From: CAYLLT01 sp964591605
GTDB taxonomy: Bacteria; Planctomycetota; Phycisphaerae; UBA1845; PWPN01
Assembly: GCA_964591605.1 (NCBI GenBank)
Contig: CAZQEN010000245.1
Span: forward strand, 1-11,775
Direction: 5' to 3'
DNA: 11,775 nt
The notes under the pieces were generated by a model that searched no databases, was not told the origin of the DNA, and saw only the letters and a program-made list of their open reading frames with translations. Each line of letters begins with the position of its first letter. Positions within the stretch are counted from its first letter, which is position 1. The translations under genes were made by a program, and so were the position numbers. Shown here piece after piece: positions 1-8,707 of the stretch.

Positions 1-2
1 TG

Positions 3-872
3 CACCAGGCGGTCAGCGGGATCGAACTCGACTGCTTCGTCCTGTTCTCGTCGGCCGTTTCGCTTCTCGGTCCGCTGGGCCAGTCGAGCCACGCCGCCGC
101 GAATGCGTATATGGATGCGCTGGCCCACTACCGCACGTCGCAGGGGCTTTCTTCAACCAGCATCAACTGGGGCGCATGGGCGGGCGTGGGAAGCGTCATC
201 GGGCGGGGCGTCGGCGCGTATCTGACCCGCCGCGGCATCGAGAGCATGCCGGCCCGGCGCGCCTTCGTCGCCCTCGAGCGGGCCGTGCAGAGCAGTCGGG
301 CGCAAGTGGCCGTCATGTCCGTTGATTGGCCCAGGTTCACCGAATGCATCCACTCCCCATCGCGACCCTCGCTTTTGAGGGACGTCTGTGATGCCGCGGA
401 AGGTGTTGCCGGGGCGAGGGCGATGTCCCTTCGCGAGGGCCTCTTCCTGGAGCAGTTGCGGGACACGGCAGACAACCAGCAGAGACAGCTTCTGAGGAGA
501 CATGTTCATGCCGTGGTCGCCCGCGTGCTCGGACTCGATCCCGGCAACGGCCTGGATCCGCAACGGCCGCTGCAGGAGCTGGGGCTCGACTCTCTTCTCG
601 CTCTGCAACTCCGTCGCCAGTTGAGCGACAGCCTCGGACGGGCGCTGCCGGCCACTCTGCTCTTCAATTATCCGACCGTCGAGGCCCTGAGCAGGCATCT
701 GGCCGACGATGTCCTCGCCCTGCACCGGCCCCAGACGCAACCGGCGACCCCGGGATCTGTCGGCGCTGCCCGGGACAAACGTCTCAGCGAACTGGAAGCA
801 CTGCCGGACACCGAGCTGAAGCGACTGCTGGCCTGGAAACTGGATCGCATCGAGGAAAGGTGGAGCAAATGA
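3..872 (+). CDS. Type I polyketide synthase, C-terminal part (KR end, ACP, docking-like tail)
   Basis: This is the 3' end of a modular PKS gene that runs off the left edge; 289 residues are visible. Residues 1 to about 110 are the C-terminal half of a ketoreductase: DCFVLFSSAV holds the catalytic Ser (residue 17), followed by GQSSHAAANA and SINWGAW. The YxxxN motif reads HAAAN, so His30 (codon 90-92) replaces the expected catalytic Tyr, while the Asn is kept. Residues about 155-235 are an acyl carrier protein with LGLDSLLAL; Ser197 (codon 591-593) would carry phosphopantetheine. The last 35 residues are charged and helical in character (LSELEALPDTELKRLLAWKL) and resemble a C-terminal docking segment. 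The KR would reduce a beta-ketone and the ACP would hand the chain to the next PKS, whose ATG overlaps this stop codon. Domains upstream of the edge are unknown. The PKS assignment is secure; KR activity is uncertain. Confidence 0.96.
   Translation, partial: HQAVSGIELDCFVLFSSAVSLLGPLGQSSHAAANAYMDALAHYRTSQGLSSTSINWGAWAGVGSVIGRGVGAYLTRRGIESMPARRAFVALERAVQSSRAQVAVMSVDWPRFTECIHSPSRPSLLRDVCDAAEGVAGARAMSLREGLFLEQLRDTADNQQRQLLRRHVHAVVARVLGLDPGNGLDPQRPLQELGLDSLLALQLRRQLSDSLGRALPATLLFNYPTVEALSRHLADDVLALHRPQTQPATPGSVGAARDKRLSELEALPDTELKRLLAWKLDRIEERWSK
852..860 (+). promoter_or_regulatory. Ribosome binding site of the full-length PKS gene
   Basis: GAGGAAAGG lies 8 bases before the ATG at 869 and inside the end of the preceding PKS gene. 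It decides the start: an in-frame GTG at 860 falls inside this motif and would have only a GAGG 4 bases away, so ATG 869 is preferred. The ATGA overlap (869-872) suggests translational coupling. Confidence 0.7.
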
Positions 873-3800
873 GTGTTCAGTCCGAGGACGCGGCCGGCCG
901 CTCGCTTCTGCTGCGAGCCCACCTGGCCATCGAGGACCTGCAATCCAGGCTCGATGCGATGCAGAAGGCTCGAACCGAACCGATCGCCATCGTCGGCATG
1001 GGTTGCCGCTTTCCGGGAGGCGCCGTTCATCCCGAAGGCTTCTGGCGGCTGCTGCGCGACGGAGTGGACGCCGTATCCGAGGTTCCACCCAGTCGATGGA
1101 ACATCGACGAGTATTATGACCCGGATCCTGAAGCGCACGGCAGGATGTACACCCGCCACATGGCAACGGTGGACGACATTGACCGCTTCGACGCCCAGTT
1201 CTTCGGCATCTCGCCGCGCGAAGCGACCACGATGGACCCGCAGCAGCGGCTCCTGCTGGAGGTGGCCTGGGAGTCGCTCGAGCACGCCGGCATCGCCGCC
1301 GAGAAGCTCGTCGGCAGCAGTACCGGCGTGTTCGTCGGCATCGGTCACAACGATCATTCTCACCTGCTGCTGCGACCCGACGATCCCACCGGTGTCGAGA
1401 TGCACATGGGCTCTGGCAGCGCGTGCAGTATCGCCACCGGCCGCATCGCATACTGTCTGGGCCTTCAGGGTCCCACGCTGTCGGTGGACACGGCGTGCTC
1501 ATCGTCCCTCGTGGTGCTTCATCTCGCCTGTCTGAGTCTTCGGGCCCGCGACTGCGATCTGGCGCTCGCCGGCGGCGTCAACATCATCCTCTCGCCCCTG
1601 ACCAGCATCATCGCATCGAAAATGCGCATGCTCTCCCCCGATGGCCGCTGCAAGACCTTTGATGCGTCCGCCAATGGCTTCGTCCGGGGTGAGGGCTGCG
1701 GGATGGTCGTGCTCAAGCGGCTCTCGGATGCCGTGGCGGACCGGGACCGAATCCTGGGTGTTGTCCGGGGCTCGGCCATCAACCAGGATGGACGCAGCAC
1801 CGGGTTGACCGTTCCGAACGGACCCGCACAAGAGGCCCTCATCCGCCGCGCGCTCGATGCTGCCGGCGTGCGGGCCTCCGACGTAAGCTACGTGGAGGCT
1901 CATGGCACCGGAACATCACTCGGCGATCCCATCGAAGTCCAGGCGCTGGGCGCCGTCTTCGCAGACGGGCGATCACCCGGCCACCCCCTCCTGCTCGGAT
2001 CAGTCAAGACCAATATCGGCCATCTCGAGGTCGCAGCGGGCGTCGCGGGCCTGATCAAGGTGTTGTTGGCCTTTGAACATGGCGAAATTCCGAGGCATCT
2101 GCACCTGCGGAAGCCCAATCCCCAGATCGCCTGGAGTGAGTTGCCCATCGTGGTACCCAGCGAACCTGTCTCGTGGCCGGCCGGGAGCGCGAGCCGCATC
2201 GCCGGCATCAGTTCGTTCGGGTTCAGCGGCACCAACGTGCATGTGATTCTCGAAGACCCGCCGCCTGAAATCTCACCCTCGCCGATGGCGGACCGCCCGG
2301 CGCATCTACTGGCTCTCTCCGCGCGAACTGAACAGGCCCTGCGCGATCTGGCGGGACGATACGCCAATGATCTCGAGCAACGCGATGATGCCGCGCTGGG
2401 AGATGTCTGCTTCACCGCCGGCGCCGGCCGTTCGCACTTCACGCATCGCCTCGCCGTTGTCACGGATTCCGCGAGCGAACTGCGCGGGCAACTTGCCGCG
2501 TTTGCCGCCGGGCGCGCCGCGTCGGGCCTCCACTCCGGTCAATCCGCACTGGCCCAGCGCCCGAAAGTCGCCTTCCTCTTCACCGGCCAGGGCAGTCAGT
2601 ATCCGGGCATGGCCCGCGAACTCTACGACACGCAGCCGACGTTCCGCCGGACGATCGAGCATTGTGATGAATTGCTTCGGACCTGCATGGACCGGCCACT
2701 GCTGGATCTGCTCTATGGCGAGACGGATGCCACGCGCCTGCTCGTCGAGACCCGGTATCAGCAGCCTGCCCTGTTCGCGCTGGAGTACGCCCTGGCCATG
2801 CTGTGGAAGTCATGGGGAATCGAGACCGGGATTCTGATCGGCCACAGCGTGGGTGAGTACGTCGCCGCCTGCTTGGCAAACGTCTTCAGTCTGGAGGACG
2901 GCCTGAAACTGATCGCCGCGCGGGCCCGGTTGATGCAGAGCGCGCCCGGCGAAGGCGCCATGGCCGCGGTGATCATCGACGAAGCAAACGCAATGTCGGC
3001 CCTCACGGGCCATGAAGAGCGGGTCTCCATCGCCGCCGTGAACACGCCTCGACAGACCGTCCTTTCCGGCCCGCGGAAGGCGCTCGAACGCGTTCTTGCC
3101 CGGCTCGCCGCGCGCGGCATCGAGACCCATCCGCTGCGCGTCTCGCATGCTTTCCATTCGTCGCTCATGGAGCCGATCCTCGACGAGTTCGAGCAGATCG
3201 CCGCGCAGGTCACCTACCGCTCCCCGGCGATTCCCCTGGTGTCGAACGTAAGCGGCCGGCTTGCATCGGGCAGCGAGGCATGTTCCGCCCACTACTGGCG
3301 CGAGCATATCCGCCATCCTGTCCGTTTTCTGCAGGGCATGCGCTGCCTTGCCGCGCAGGGCGTCGAACTGTTTCTGGAATGTGGTGCGGGAACGACGCTG
3401 CTGAGCCTTGGCCGGGCCTGTCTTGACCAGGACCGCCCGCGCGTCTGGATCAACTCGATCCGCCAGGGCGAGTCTGACTGGCGGCAGATGCTCTCGAGCC
3501 TGGGTGCACTGTATGTCGGCGGGACCAGGGTGGATTTTGCCGGACTGGATGCATGTTTTCCGCGCCGCCGCCTGGCCCTGCCGACCTACCCGTTCCAGAG
3601 CGAACCATACTGGGTGGATGCGTCGGAAAAACGACGAAAAGCGGCTCTGGAGCGCCCGGCGAAGGTTCTCAAGAAGGTGCATCCGCTGCTGGGTTCGCGT
3701 GTCCGCTCCGCCTTGACCGAGATCCAGTTTGAATCCGTCTTCAGCGCGAGCAGCCTCGAGTTCCTTTCAGACCATCGCGTGCACGGCATGGTTGTGCTCG

Positions 3801-6800
3801 CCGGCGCCGCCTATCTGGAGATGGCTCTGGCCGCCGCCAGGGCAGGGCTCGGTGAGGGGAAGTACCTCCTCGAGGATTTCTCGATCAACGAACCGCTGAT
3901 CCTCCAGGACGATGCGCCGGCCACGGTTCAGTCCATCCTGAGGCCAGGCGAAGCGGGGGCATCCCGGTTCGAGGTGCTCAGCCTCGCCGCGGATGCGCAG
4001 GAAGGCAACGGCTCCTGGATCCTCCACGCCGCCGGCACCATTCGCCGGGATCCGGACATGCGGAAGGAAGCGCGGACCATCGAGCCCGAGACCCTTCGCC
4101 GGAGGTGTCCCGAGCCCGTGCAGATCGATGCATACTATGAGCGACTGCATGATGAAGGACTGTTGTTCGGCCCGTCTTTTCGCGCCCTGCAGGAGCTGTG
4201 GGGTGGAGACGGCCAGTGTGTTGCCCGCATCCGCCTTCCCGACTCTCTCACCCATCAAGGGGATGAATACCATATTCACCCGGTTCTCCTGGATGCGATG
4301 TTCCAGTCGCTCGGCGGGGCTCGCACCGAAGGCACGCCGCAGGGGATCTATGTCCCCATCGGTGTCGATCGGCTCGAACTCCTGGCCCCATCCTCTGCGG
4401 AGATGTGGAGCTATGGCAGTCTGCGCGACAAGGATAGCGCGCAGCGCGAGATCATCACGGTCGATCTGCAGTTGTTCGACGTCTCCGGACGTGTGATCGC
4501 CAGCGTCGAGGGTCTGCGCCTCAAACGCGCTACGCGCGAGGCCATGCGCCGCTTCAGCCAGAAAACCGTCGAAGACTGTCTCTACGAAATCCGCTGGGAG
4601 CCGCGCCCGCTCGGTGAACTCGATGGGCCCGCGGCGGTCTTGCCCCATCCTTCCCGACTGGCGGAGATCCTGGGGCCTCGCCTGGCGGAACTCACATCAG
4701 AGAACCAGCTCTCCGTCTACAGTGAGCTGATCTCAAAGATGGACGCGCTCAGCGTGTCTTACGTGGTGGAGGCCCTGATCGAGTTGGGCTGGGCTCCCCG
4801 GCGGGGCAGGCGTTTCACGTCCCGGGAGTTGGCCGATCAGCTCGGTATTGTGCCGTCGTTCCACCGCCTGCTCGACTCCATGTGCGGGATGCTGCGGGGA
4901 TCGGGAATGCTCCGGCGAACTGCGGAGTGCTGGGAGATTCAGGAAGAGCCCGCCTCGCCGCCCGCCGAGACGGTCTGTGCGCGCCTCATGTCGGACCACC
5001 CGGCGTGCCGGGCGGAACTCGGCCTGTTGGGGCGCTGCGGCGCCCGTCTGGCGGACGTGCTGTCCGGCCACACCGACCCGCTGGAGCTGTTGTTTCCGAA
5101 AGGGTCCTTGGAGCATCTTGAGGAGGTTTACAGGGCCTCCCCCTTCGCCCGCGCCAGCAACCAGATGATGGGTGACTTGATCGCGCAGGTGGTCGCCGCA
5201 TCAACGGCCGGCCGGTCTCTGCGCATCCTGGAGGTGGGCGCGGGCACCGGTGGCACGACCGCCTATCTGCTGGACCGCCTCCCAGCCGATCGCACCGACT
5301 ACGTCTTCAGCGATCTTTCCCCGATGTTCCTGGCGCATGGCCGACGGAAGTTTGCCGCGTATCCCTTCGTACGGTACGAGCTTCTGGACATCGAGCGCCT
5401 TCCTGAGCCGCAGCGGTTTGAAGGTCGTGAGTTCGATGTCGTGCTCGCCGTGAACGTCCTGCACGCGACGCAAGACCTTCACCGTACGCTCGAGAATGTG
5501 CACCGGTTGCTGGCCCCGGGCGGTCTCCTGGTGCTCGGCGAAACCACGGCCCGCATGGCGTGGGCTGATCTGATTTTTGGCCTGACCGAAGGGTGGTGGA
5601 AGTTCACCGATACGGAGCTTCGTCCGGACCACCCCCTGCTGGCACGCTCCCAGTGGCTCGATCTCCTGGCGGAGACCGGCTTCTCAGAACCGACCGCCCT
5701 CGGGGGACCAGGCCAGCGGGGTGAGCAACTCGAGCAATCGGTCATCCTGGCCCGACGACCCGCCGCTGACTCGGTGGAACGCGGTGAGCCATCCGACTCC
5801 AGCGCGCCGGGATCGTGGCTCATCCTCTCCGATCGGCAGGGCGTCGGCTCCGCCCTGGCCTCACAACTGCAAACCAGCGGAGCCAGAGTGATGCTGGTGC
5901 TGGCGTCTGATGCCTATGCCCGGTCCAACGGCGCACCCTGGCAGATTGACGCGGCCCGGCCGGATCATCTCGTCCGGCTGTTCGAGGAGATCCACGGCAG
6001 CGAAGATGTGAAGCTGGCTGGAGTGATTAACCTCCTCAGCCTGGATTGTCCGCCCGCCGACGATCTCGAAGCAGCCGTTCTCGAGTCGACACAGGTGCTG
6101 AGCTGCGGCAGCACACTGAGCCTCGTCCAGGCTCTGGCCGGCTCAGACGCTCCGGACCCCCCGCGCCTGTGGCTCGTCACCCGCGGCGCTCAGCCGGCTG
6201 AATCCTTCCCGGATGCATCGTTCTCCGCGAGCCTGGCCGCACCTCAGGCGTCGCTCTGGGGATTGGGGCGGGTCATTGCCCGCGAGTATCCCCACCTCCA
6301 CTGCACGCGGATCGATCTGGACCCCTCCGCTGACCCCCAGGCGGCCGCTCGGGATCTTTTCAGGGAACTTCGCACCGCCGACGGCGAGGACGAGATCGCT
6401 TTTCGCGGCGGAAAGCGCCTCGTGGCCCGGATGGTACGCAGTGAGGCGAAAGAGCAGCAGACCCACAGTCAACTGGAGATTCCCCACGGCCACCCGTTCC
6501 ACCTCGTGATGGACAAACTCGGTGTACTCGACGACATGCGATTCGAGCGCATGGAGCGGACCCCGCCCGGACCGGGCGAAGTCGAGATTCGCGTTCTGGC
6601 GACGGGCCTCAACTTCCTCGATGTCCTGACCGCGCTGGACATGTGCCCCACGGAGCCGAACCCGCTGGGCCTCGAATGCGCCGGCCGGATTGCCGCCGTC
6701 GGTGCCGGTGTCACGCACCTGGACGTGGGCGACGAGGTCGTCGCCATCGCCCGTCACTGCTTCGGCACGCACGTGACCACCAATGCACATTTTGTCGCGC

Positions 6801-8707
6801 GTAAGCCGCCCGCCCTGGGTCTCGAGGAGGCCATTACCATCCCAACCACATTCTGGACGGCGTGGTACGGTCTGTTCCACATCGGCCGAATGTCCGCCGG
6901 TGACAAAGTGCTGATCCATGCCGCGGCCGGCGGCGTCGGACAGGCTGCCATTCAGTTGGCCCAATGGGTCGGAGCCGAGATTTTCGCCACCGCCGGCAAC
7001 CCCGAGAAACGCGAATTCCTGCGCTCACTCGGCGTGCAACATGTTTTCGACTCTCGAACCCTCCACTTTGCCGACCAGATCATGGAGATCACCGGCGGGA
7101 GAGGTGTGGATATCGTGCTCAACTCGCTGGGCGGCGAGTTCATCGCAAGGAGCATGTCCGTACTGGCGCCCAACGGCCGGTTTGTCGAAATCGGCAAGAG
7201 CGATATCTGGGACGAGCAGCGCGTTGCAGCGGTTTCAAAGACCATCCGCTACGAAGTCATCTACATGGATCGGATCGCCGTCGAGCGGCCTGAGTTTATC
7301 GGCGCGCTGCTCGCCGAGATCCTGCAGCAGGTGGAGAAGGGCACGATCCGGCCGCTGCCGCATCGTGTCTTCCCGATCGCTCGCGTTATCGACGCCTTCC
7401 GCTACATGGCTCAGGCCCGGCACATCGGCAAGATCGTCGTCACGCAGGATGAGAGCGGGGCAGCCGCGCCGCCGACCGGCGGGACATTGCGATCCGACGC
7501 GACGTATCTGGTGACGGGCGGTCTGGGTGGAATCGGCCTGGTGACCGCGGAGTGGCTGGTGCAGCGCGGTGCACGTCACCTGATGCTGATCGGCCGGAAA
7601 CCGCCGTCCGACGCCGCCTGCGCCGTCCTCGACCGGATGAGGGCCGCTGGCGCCGACGTGCGCGTCCAGCGTGCGGATGTCTGCCGTGAGGACGACGTCG
7701 CCCGCGTTCTCGATGAGATCCGAGACCATATGCCGCCCTTGTGCGGTATCATTCACTCCGCCGGCGTGCTCGACGACGGTGTCCTCGCCAGACAGACCTG
7801 GAACCGGTTCGCCACCGTCCTGCGCCCGAAAGTCGTCGGCGCCTGGAATCTTCATCGCAAGACACGGGACATGCCGCTGGACTGCTTCGTGCTTTTTTCG
7901 TCGGCGGCGGCGCTGCTCGGCTCTGTGGGTCAGGGGAACCATGCGGCCGCCAATGCATTCCTCGACGGCCTTGCCCATGACCGCCGAAGCCGGGGGTTGT
8001 CGGCGATCAGCATCAACTGGGGACCCTGGTCGGAAACCGGCGCCGCGACACGCGTGAGCGAAGATGCGGTTCGCAAATGGCGGACGCAGGGATTCCATAC
8101 CCTCTCGATCGAACAGGGTCTGCGCGCCCTGGGTGAGGTGCTCGACCGGAATCCGGTGCAGGTGGCCGTCATGCCCATCGACTGGGCGCAGTTCGTTCGC
8201 CATTTCCCGGCCGGTGTCGAGGCGACAATGTTCTCCGGCCTCGTCGCGCAGGCCCGCAGCCAATCGAAGATTCAGCGGCCCGCCGAAGCCGATTCGACGC
8301 TCGCCCGCCGGCTGGAATCAGCGTCTGAGTCTGAGCGAGAGGAGCTCCTGCGCGCCTGCGTCGTCGGCCAGGCGGTCAAAGTCCTCGGGCTCAGCCCTTC
8401 GCATGCACCAAACCCCGATCAGCATCTCTCCGAACTCGGGCTGGACTCCCTGATGGCCGTCGAGCTGAAGAACAGCCTCGAACACGGCGTGGGCCGACCG
8501 CTTCCCACCACCCTGGTGTTCGACTGCCCGACCATCAACGACCTGGTCGGCTACCTGATCCGTGAGATCTCAGTCCGCCAGACCTCTGAGTGCGACGATC
8601 TTGCCGGTCGGGCGTCCGAGGACGAACTTCTGGCCGAGCTCGCCCAACTGCCGGAGGAGAAGATCGACGCCATGCTCAATGATCTGGGGGCCTTTGAAGC
8701 GCCGTGA
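869..8707 (+). CDS. Type I polyketide synthase, single fully reducing C-methylating module (KS-AT-DH-MT-psiKR-ER-KR-ACP)
   Basis: One complete extension module of 2612 residues. Domains, by eye: docking coil 10-37 (LAIEDLQSRLDAM); KS about 38-463 with VDTACSSSL (Cys210), EAHGTGT (His345) and NIGH (His385); AT about 566-870 with GHSVGE (Ser660) and HAFH (His763), the malonyl-CoA signature; DH about 937-1220 with HxxxGxxxxA (His969; the usual Pro is Ala978) and HPVLLDAMFQ (Asp1142); C-methyltransferase about 1235-1630 with SAM motif ILEVGAGTGG (1453-1462); structural pseudo-KR about 1645-1860; ER about 1875-2190 with HAAAGGVGQAA (2017-2027); KR about 2208-2460 with TGGLGGIG (2216-2223), LDD (2301-2303, B-type), Lys2321, Ser2345 and Asn2362, but His2358 in place of Tyr; ACP about 2488-2568 with GLDSL (Ser2527). 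The short tail ASEDELLAELAQLPEEKI resembles that of the upstream PKS. There is no thioesterase. If all domains act, the expected unit is alpha-methylated and saturated at the beta carbon, the methyl coming from SAM. An alternative start is GTG 860. Confidence 0.97.
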   Translation: MSVQSEDAAGRSLLLRAHLAIEDLQSRLDAMQKARTEPIAIVGMGCRFPGGAVHPEGFWRLLRDGVDAVSEVPPSRWNIDEYYDPDPEAHGRMYTRHMATVDDIDRFDAQFFGISPREATTMDPQQRLLLEVAWESLEHAGIAAEKLVGSSTGVFVGIGHNDHSHLLLRPDDPTGVEMHMGSGSACSIATGRIAYCLGLQGPTLSVDTACSSSLVVLHLACLSLRARDCDLALAGGVNIILSPLTSIIASKMRMLSPDGRCKTFDASANGFVRGEGCGMVVLKRLSDAVADRDRILGVVRGSAINQDGRSTGLTVPNGPAQEALIRRALDAAGVRASDVSYVEAHGTGTSLGDPIEVQALGAVFADGRSPGHPLLLGSVKTNIGHLEVAAGVAGLIKVLLAFEHGEIPRHLHLRKPNPQIAWSELPIVVPSEPVSWPAGSASRIAGISSFGFSGTNVHVILEDPPPEISPSPMADRPAHLLALSARTEQALRDLAGRYANDLEQRDDAALGDVCFTAGAGRSHFTHRLAVVTDSASELRGQLAAFAAGRAASGLHSGQSALAQRPKVAFLFTGQGSQYPGMARELYDTQPTFRRTIEHCDELLRTCMDRPLLDLLYGETDATRLLVETRYQQPALFALEYALAMLWKSWGIETGILIGHSVGEYVAACLANVFSLEDGLKLIAARARLMQSAPGEGAMAAVIIDEANAMSALTGHEERVSIAAVNTPRQTVLSGPRKALERVLARLAARGIETHPLRVSHAFHSSLMEPILDEFEQIAAQVTYRSPAIPLVSNVSGRLASGSEACSAHYWREHIRHPVRFLQGMRCLAAQGVELFLECGAGTTLLSLGRACLDQDRPRVWINSIRQGESDWRQMLSSLGALYVGGTRVDFAGLDACFPRRRLALPTYPFQSEPYWVDASEKRRKAALERPAKVLKKVHPLLGSRVRSALTEIQFESVFSASSLEFLSDHRVHGMVVLAGAAYLEMALAAARAGLGEGKYLLEDFSINEPLILQDDAPATVQSILRPGEAGASRFEVLSLAADAQEGNGSWILHAAGTIRRDPDMRKEARTIEPETLRRRCPEPVQIDAYYERLHDEGLLFGPSFRALQELWGGDGQCVARIRLPDSLTHQGDEYHIHPVLLDAMFQSLGGARTEGTPQGIYVPIGVDRLELLAPSSAEMWSYGSLRDKDSAQREIITVDLQLFDVSGRVIASVEGLRLKRATREAMRRFSQKTVEDCLYEIRWEPRPLGELDGPAAVLPHPSRLAEILGPRLAELTSENQLSVYSELISKMDALSVSYVVEALIELGWAPRRGRRFTSRELADQLGIVPSFHRLLDSMCGMLRGSGMLRRTAECWEIQEEPASPPAETVCARLMSDHPACRAELGLLGRCGARLADVLSGHTDPLELLFPKGSLEHLEEVYRASPFARASNQMMGDLIAQVVAASTAGRSLRILEVGAGTGGTTAYLLDRLPADRTDYVFSDLSPMFLAHGRRKFAAYPFVRYELLDIERLPEPQRFEGREFDVVLAVNVLHATQDLHRTLENVHRLLAPGGLLVLGETTARMAWADLIFGLTEGWWKFTDTELRPDHPLLARSQWLDLLAETGFSEPTALGGPGQRGEQLEQSVILARRPAADSVERGEPSDSSAPGSWLILSDRQGVGSALASQLQTSGARVMLVLASDAYARSNGAPWQIDAARPDHLVRLFEEIHGSEDVKLAGVINLLSLDCPPADDLEAAVLESTQVLSCGSTLSLVQALAGSDAPDPPRLWLVTRGAQPAESFPDASFSASLAAPQASLWGLGRVIAREYPHLHCTRIDLDPSADPQAAARDLFRELRTADGEDEIAFRGGKRLVARMVRSEAKEQQTHSQLEIPHGHPFHLVMDKLGVLDDMRFERMERTPPGPGEVEIRVLATGLNFLDVLTALDMCPTEPNPLGLECAGRIAAVGAGVTHLDVGDEVVAIARHCFGTHVTTNAHFVARKPPALGLEEAITIPTTFWTAWYGLFHIGRMSAGDKVLIHAAAGGVGQAAIQLAQWVGAEIFATAGNPEKREFLRSLGVQHVFDSRTLHFADQIMEITGGRGVDIVLNSLGGEFIARSMSVLAPNGRFVEIGKSDIWDEQRVAAVSKTIRYEVIYMDRIAVERPEFIGALLAEILQQVEKGTIRPLPHRVFPIARVIDAFRYMAQARHIGKIVVTQDESGAAAPPTGGTLRSDATYLVTGGLGGIGLVTAEWLVQRGARHLMLIGRKPPSDAACAVLDRMRAAGADVRVQRADVCREDDVARVLDEIRDHMPPLCGIIHSAGVLDDGVLARQTWNRFATVLRPKVVGAWNLHRKTRDMPLDCFVLFSSAAALLGSVGQGNHAAANAFLDGLAHDRRSRGLSAISINWGPWSETGAATRVSEDAVRKWRTQGFHTLSIEQGLRALGEVLDRNPVQVAVMPIDWAQFVRHFPAGVEATMFSGLVAQARSQSKIQRPAEADSTLARRLESASESEREELLRACVVGQAVKVLGLSPSHAPNPDQHLSELGLDSLMAVELKNSLEHGVGRPLPTTLVFDCPTINDLVGYLIREISVRQTSECDDLAGRASEDELLAELAQLPEEKIDAMLNDLGAFEAP

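Noticed and set aside
153..1502. Long minus-strand open frame of 449 codons across the PKS junction
   Set aside because: It lies opposite clearly coding PKS sequence; its product is Arg-, Pro- and Cys-rich without a recognisable domain. Such frames are common in GC-rich DNA. The same holds for minus-strand frames at 2810-3682, 3767-4648, 6143-6964 and 7235-8263.
1..8707. Recent duplication between the two KR-ACP regions
   Set aside because: They share motifs expected of homologous domains, but the DNA and most linker residues differ; there are no long identical stretches.
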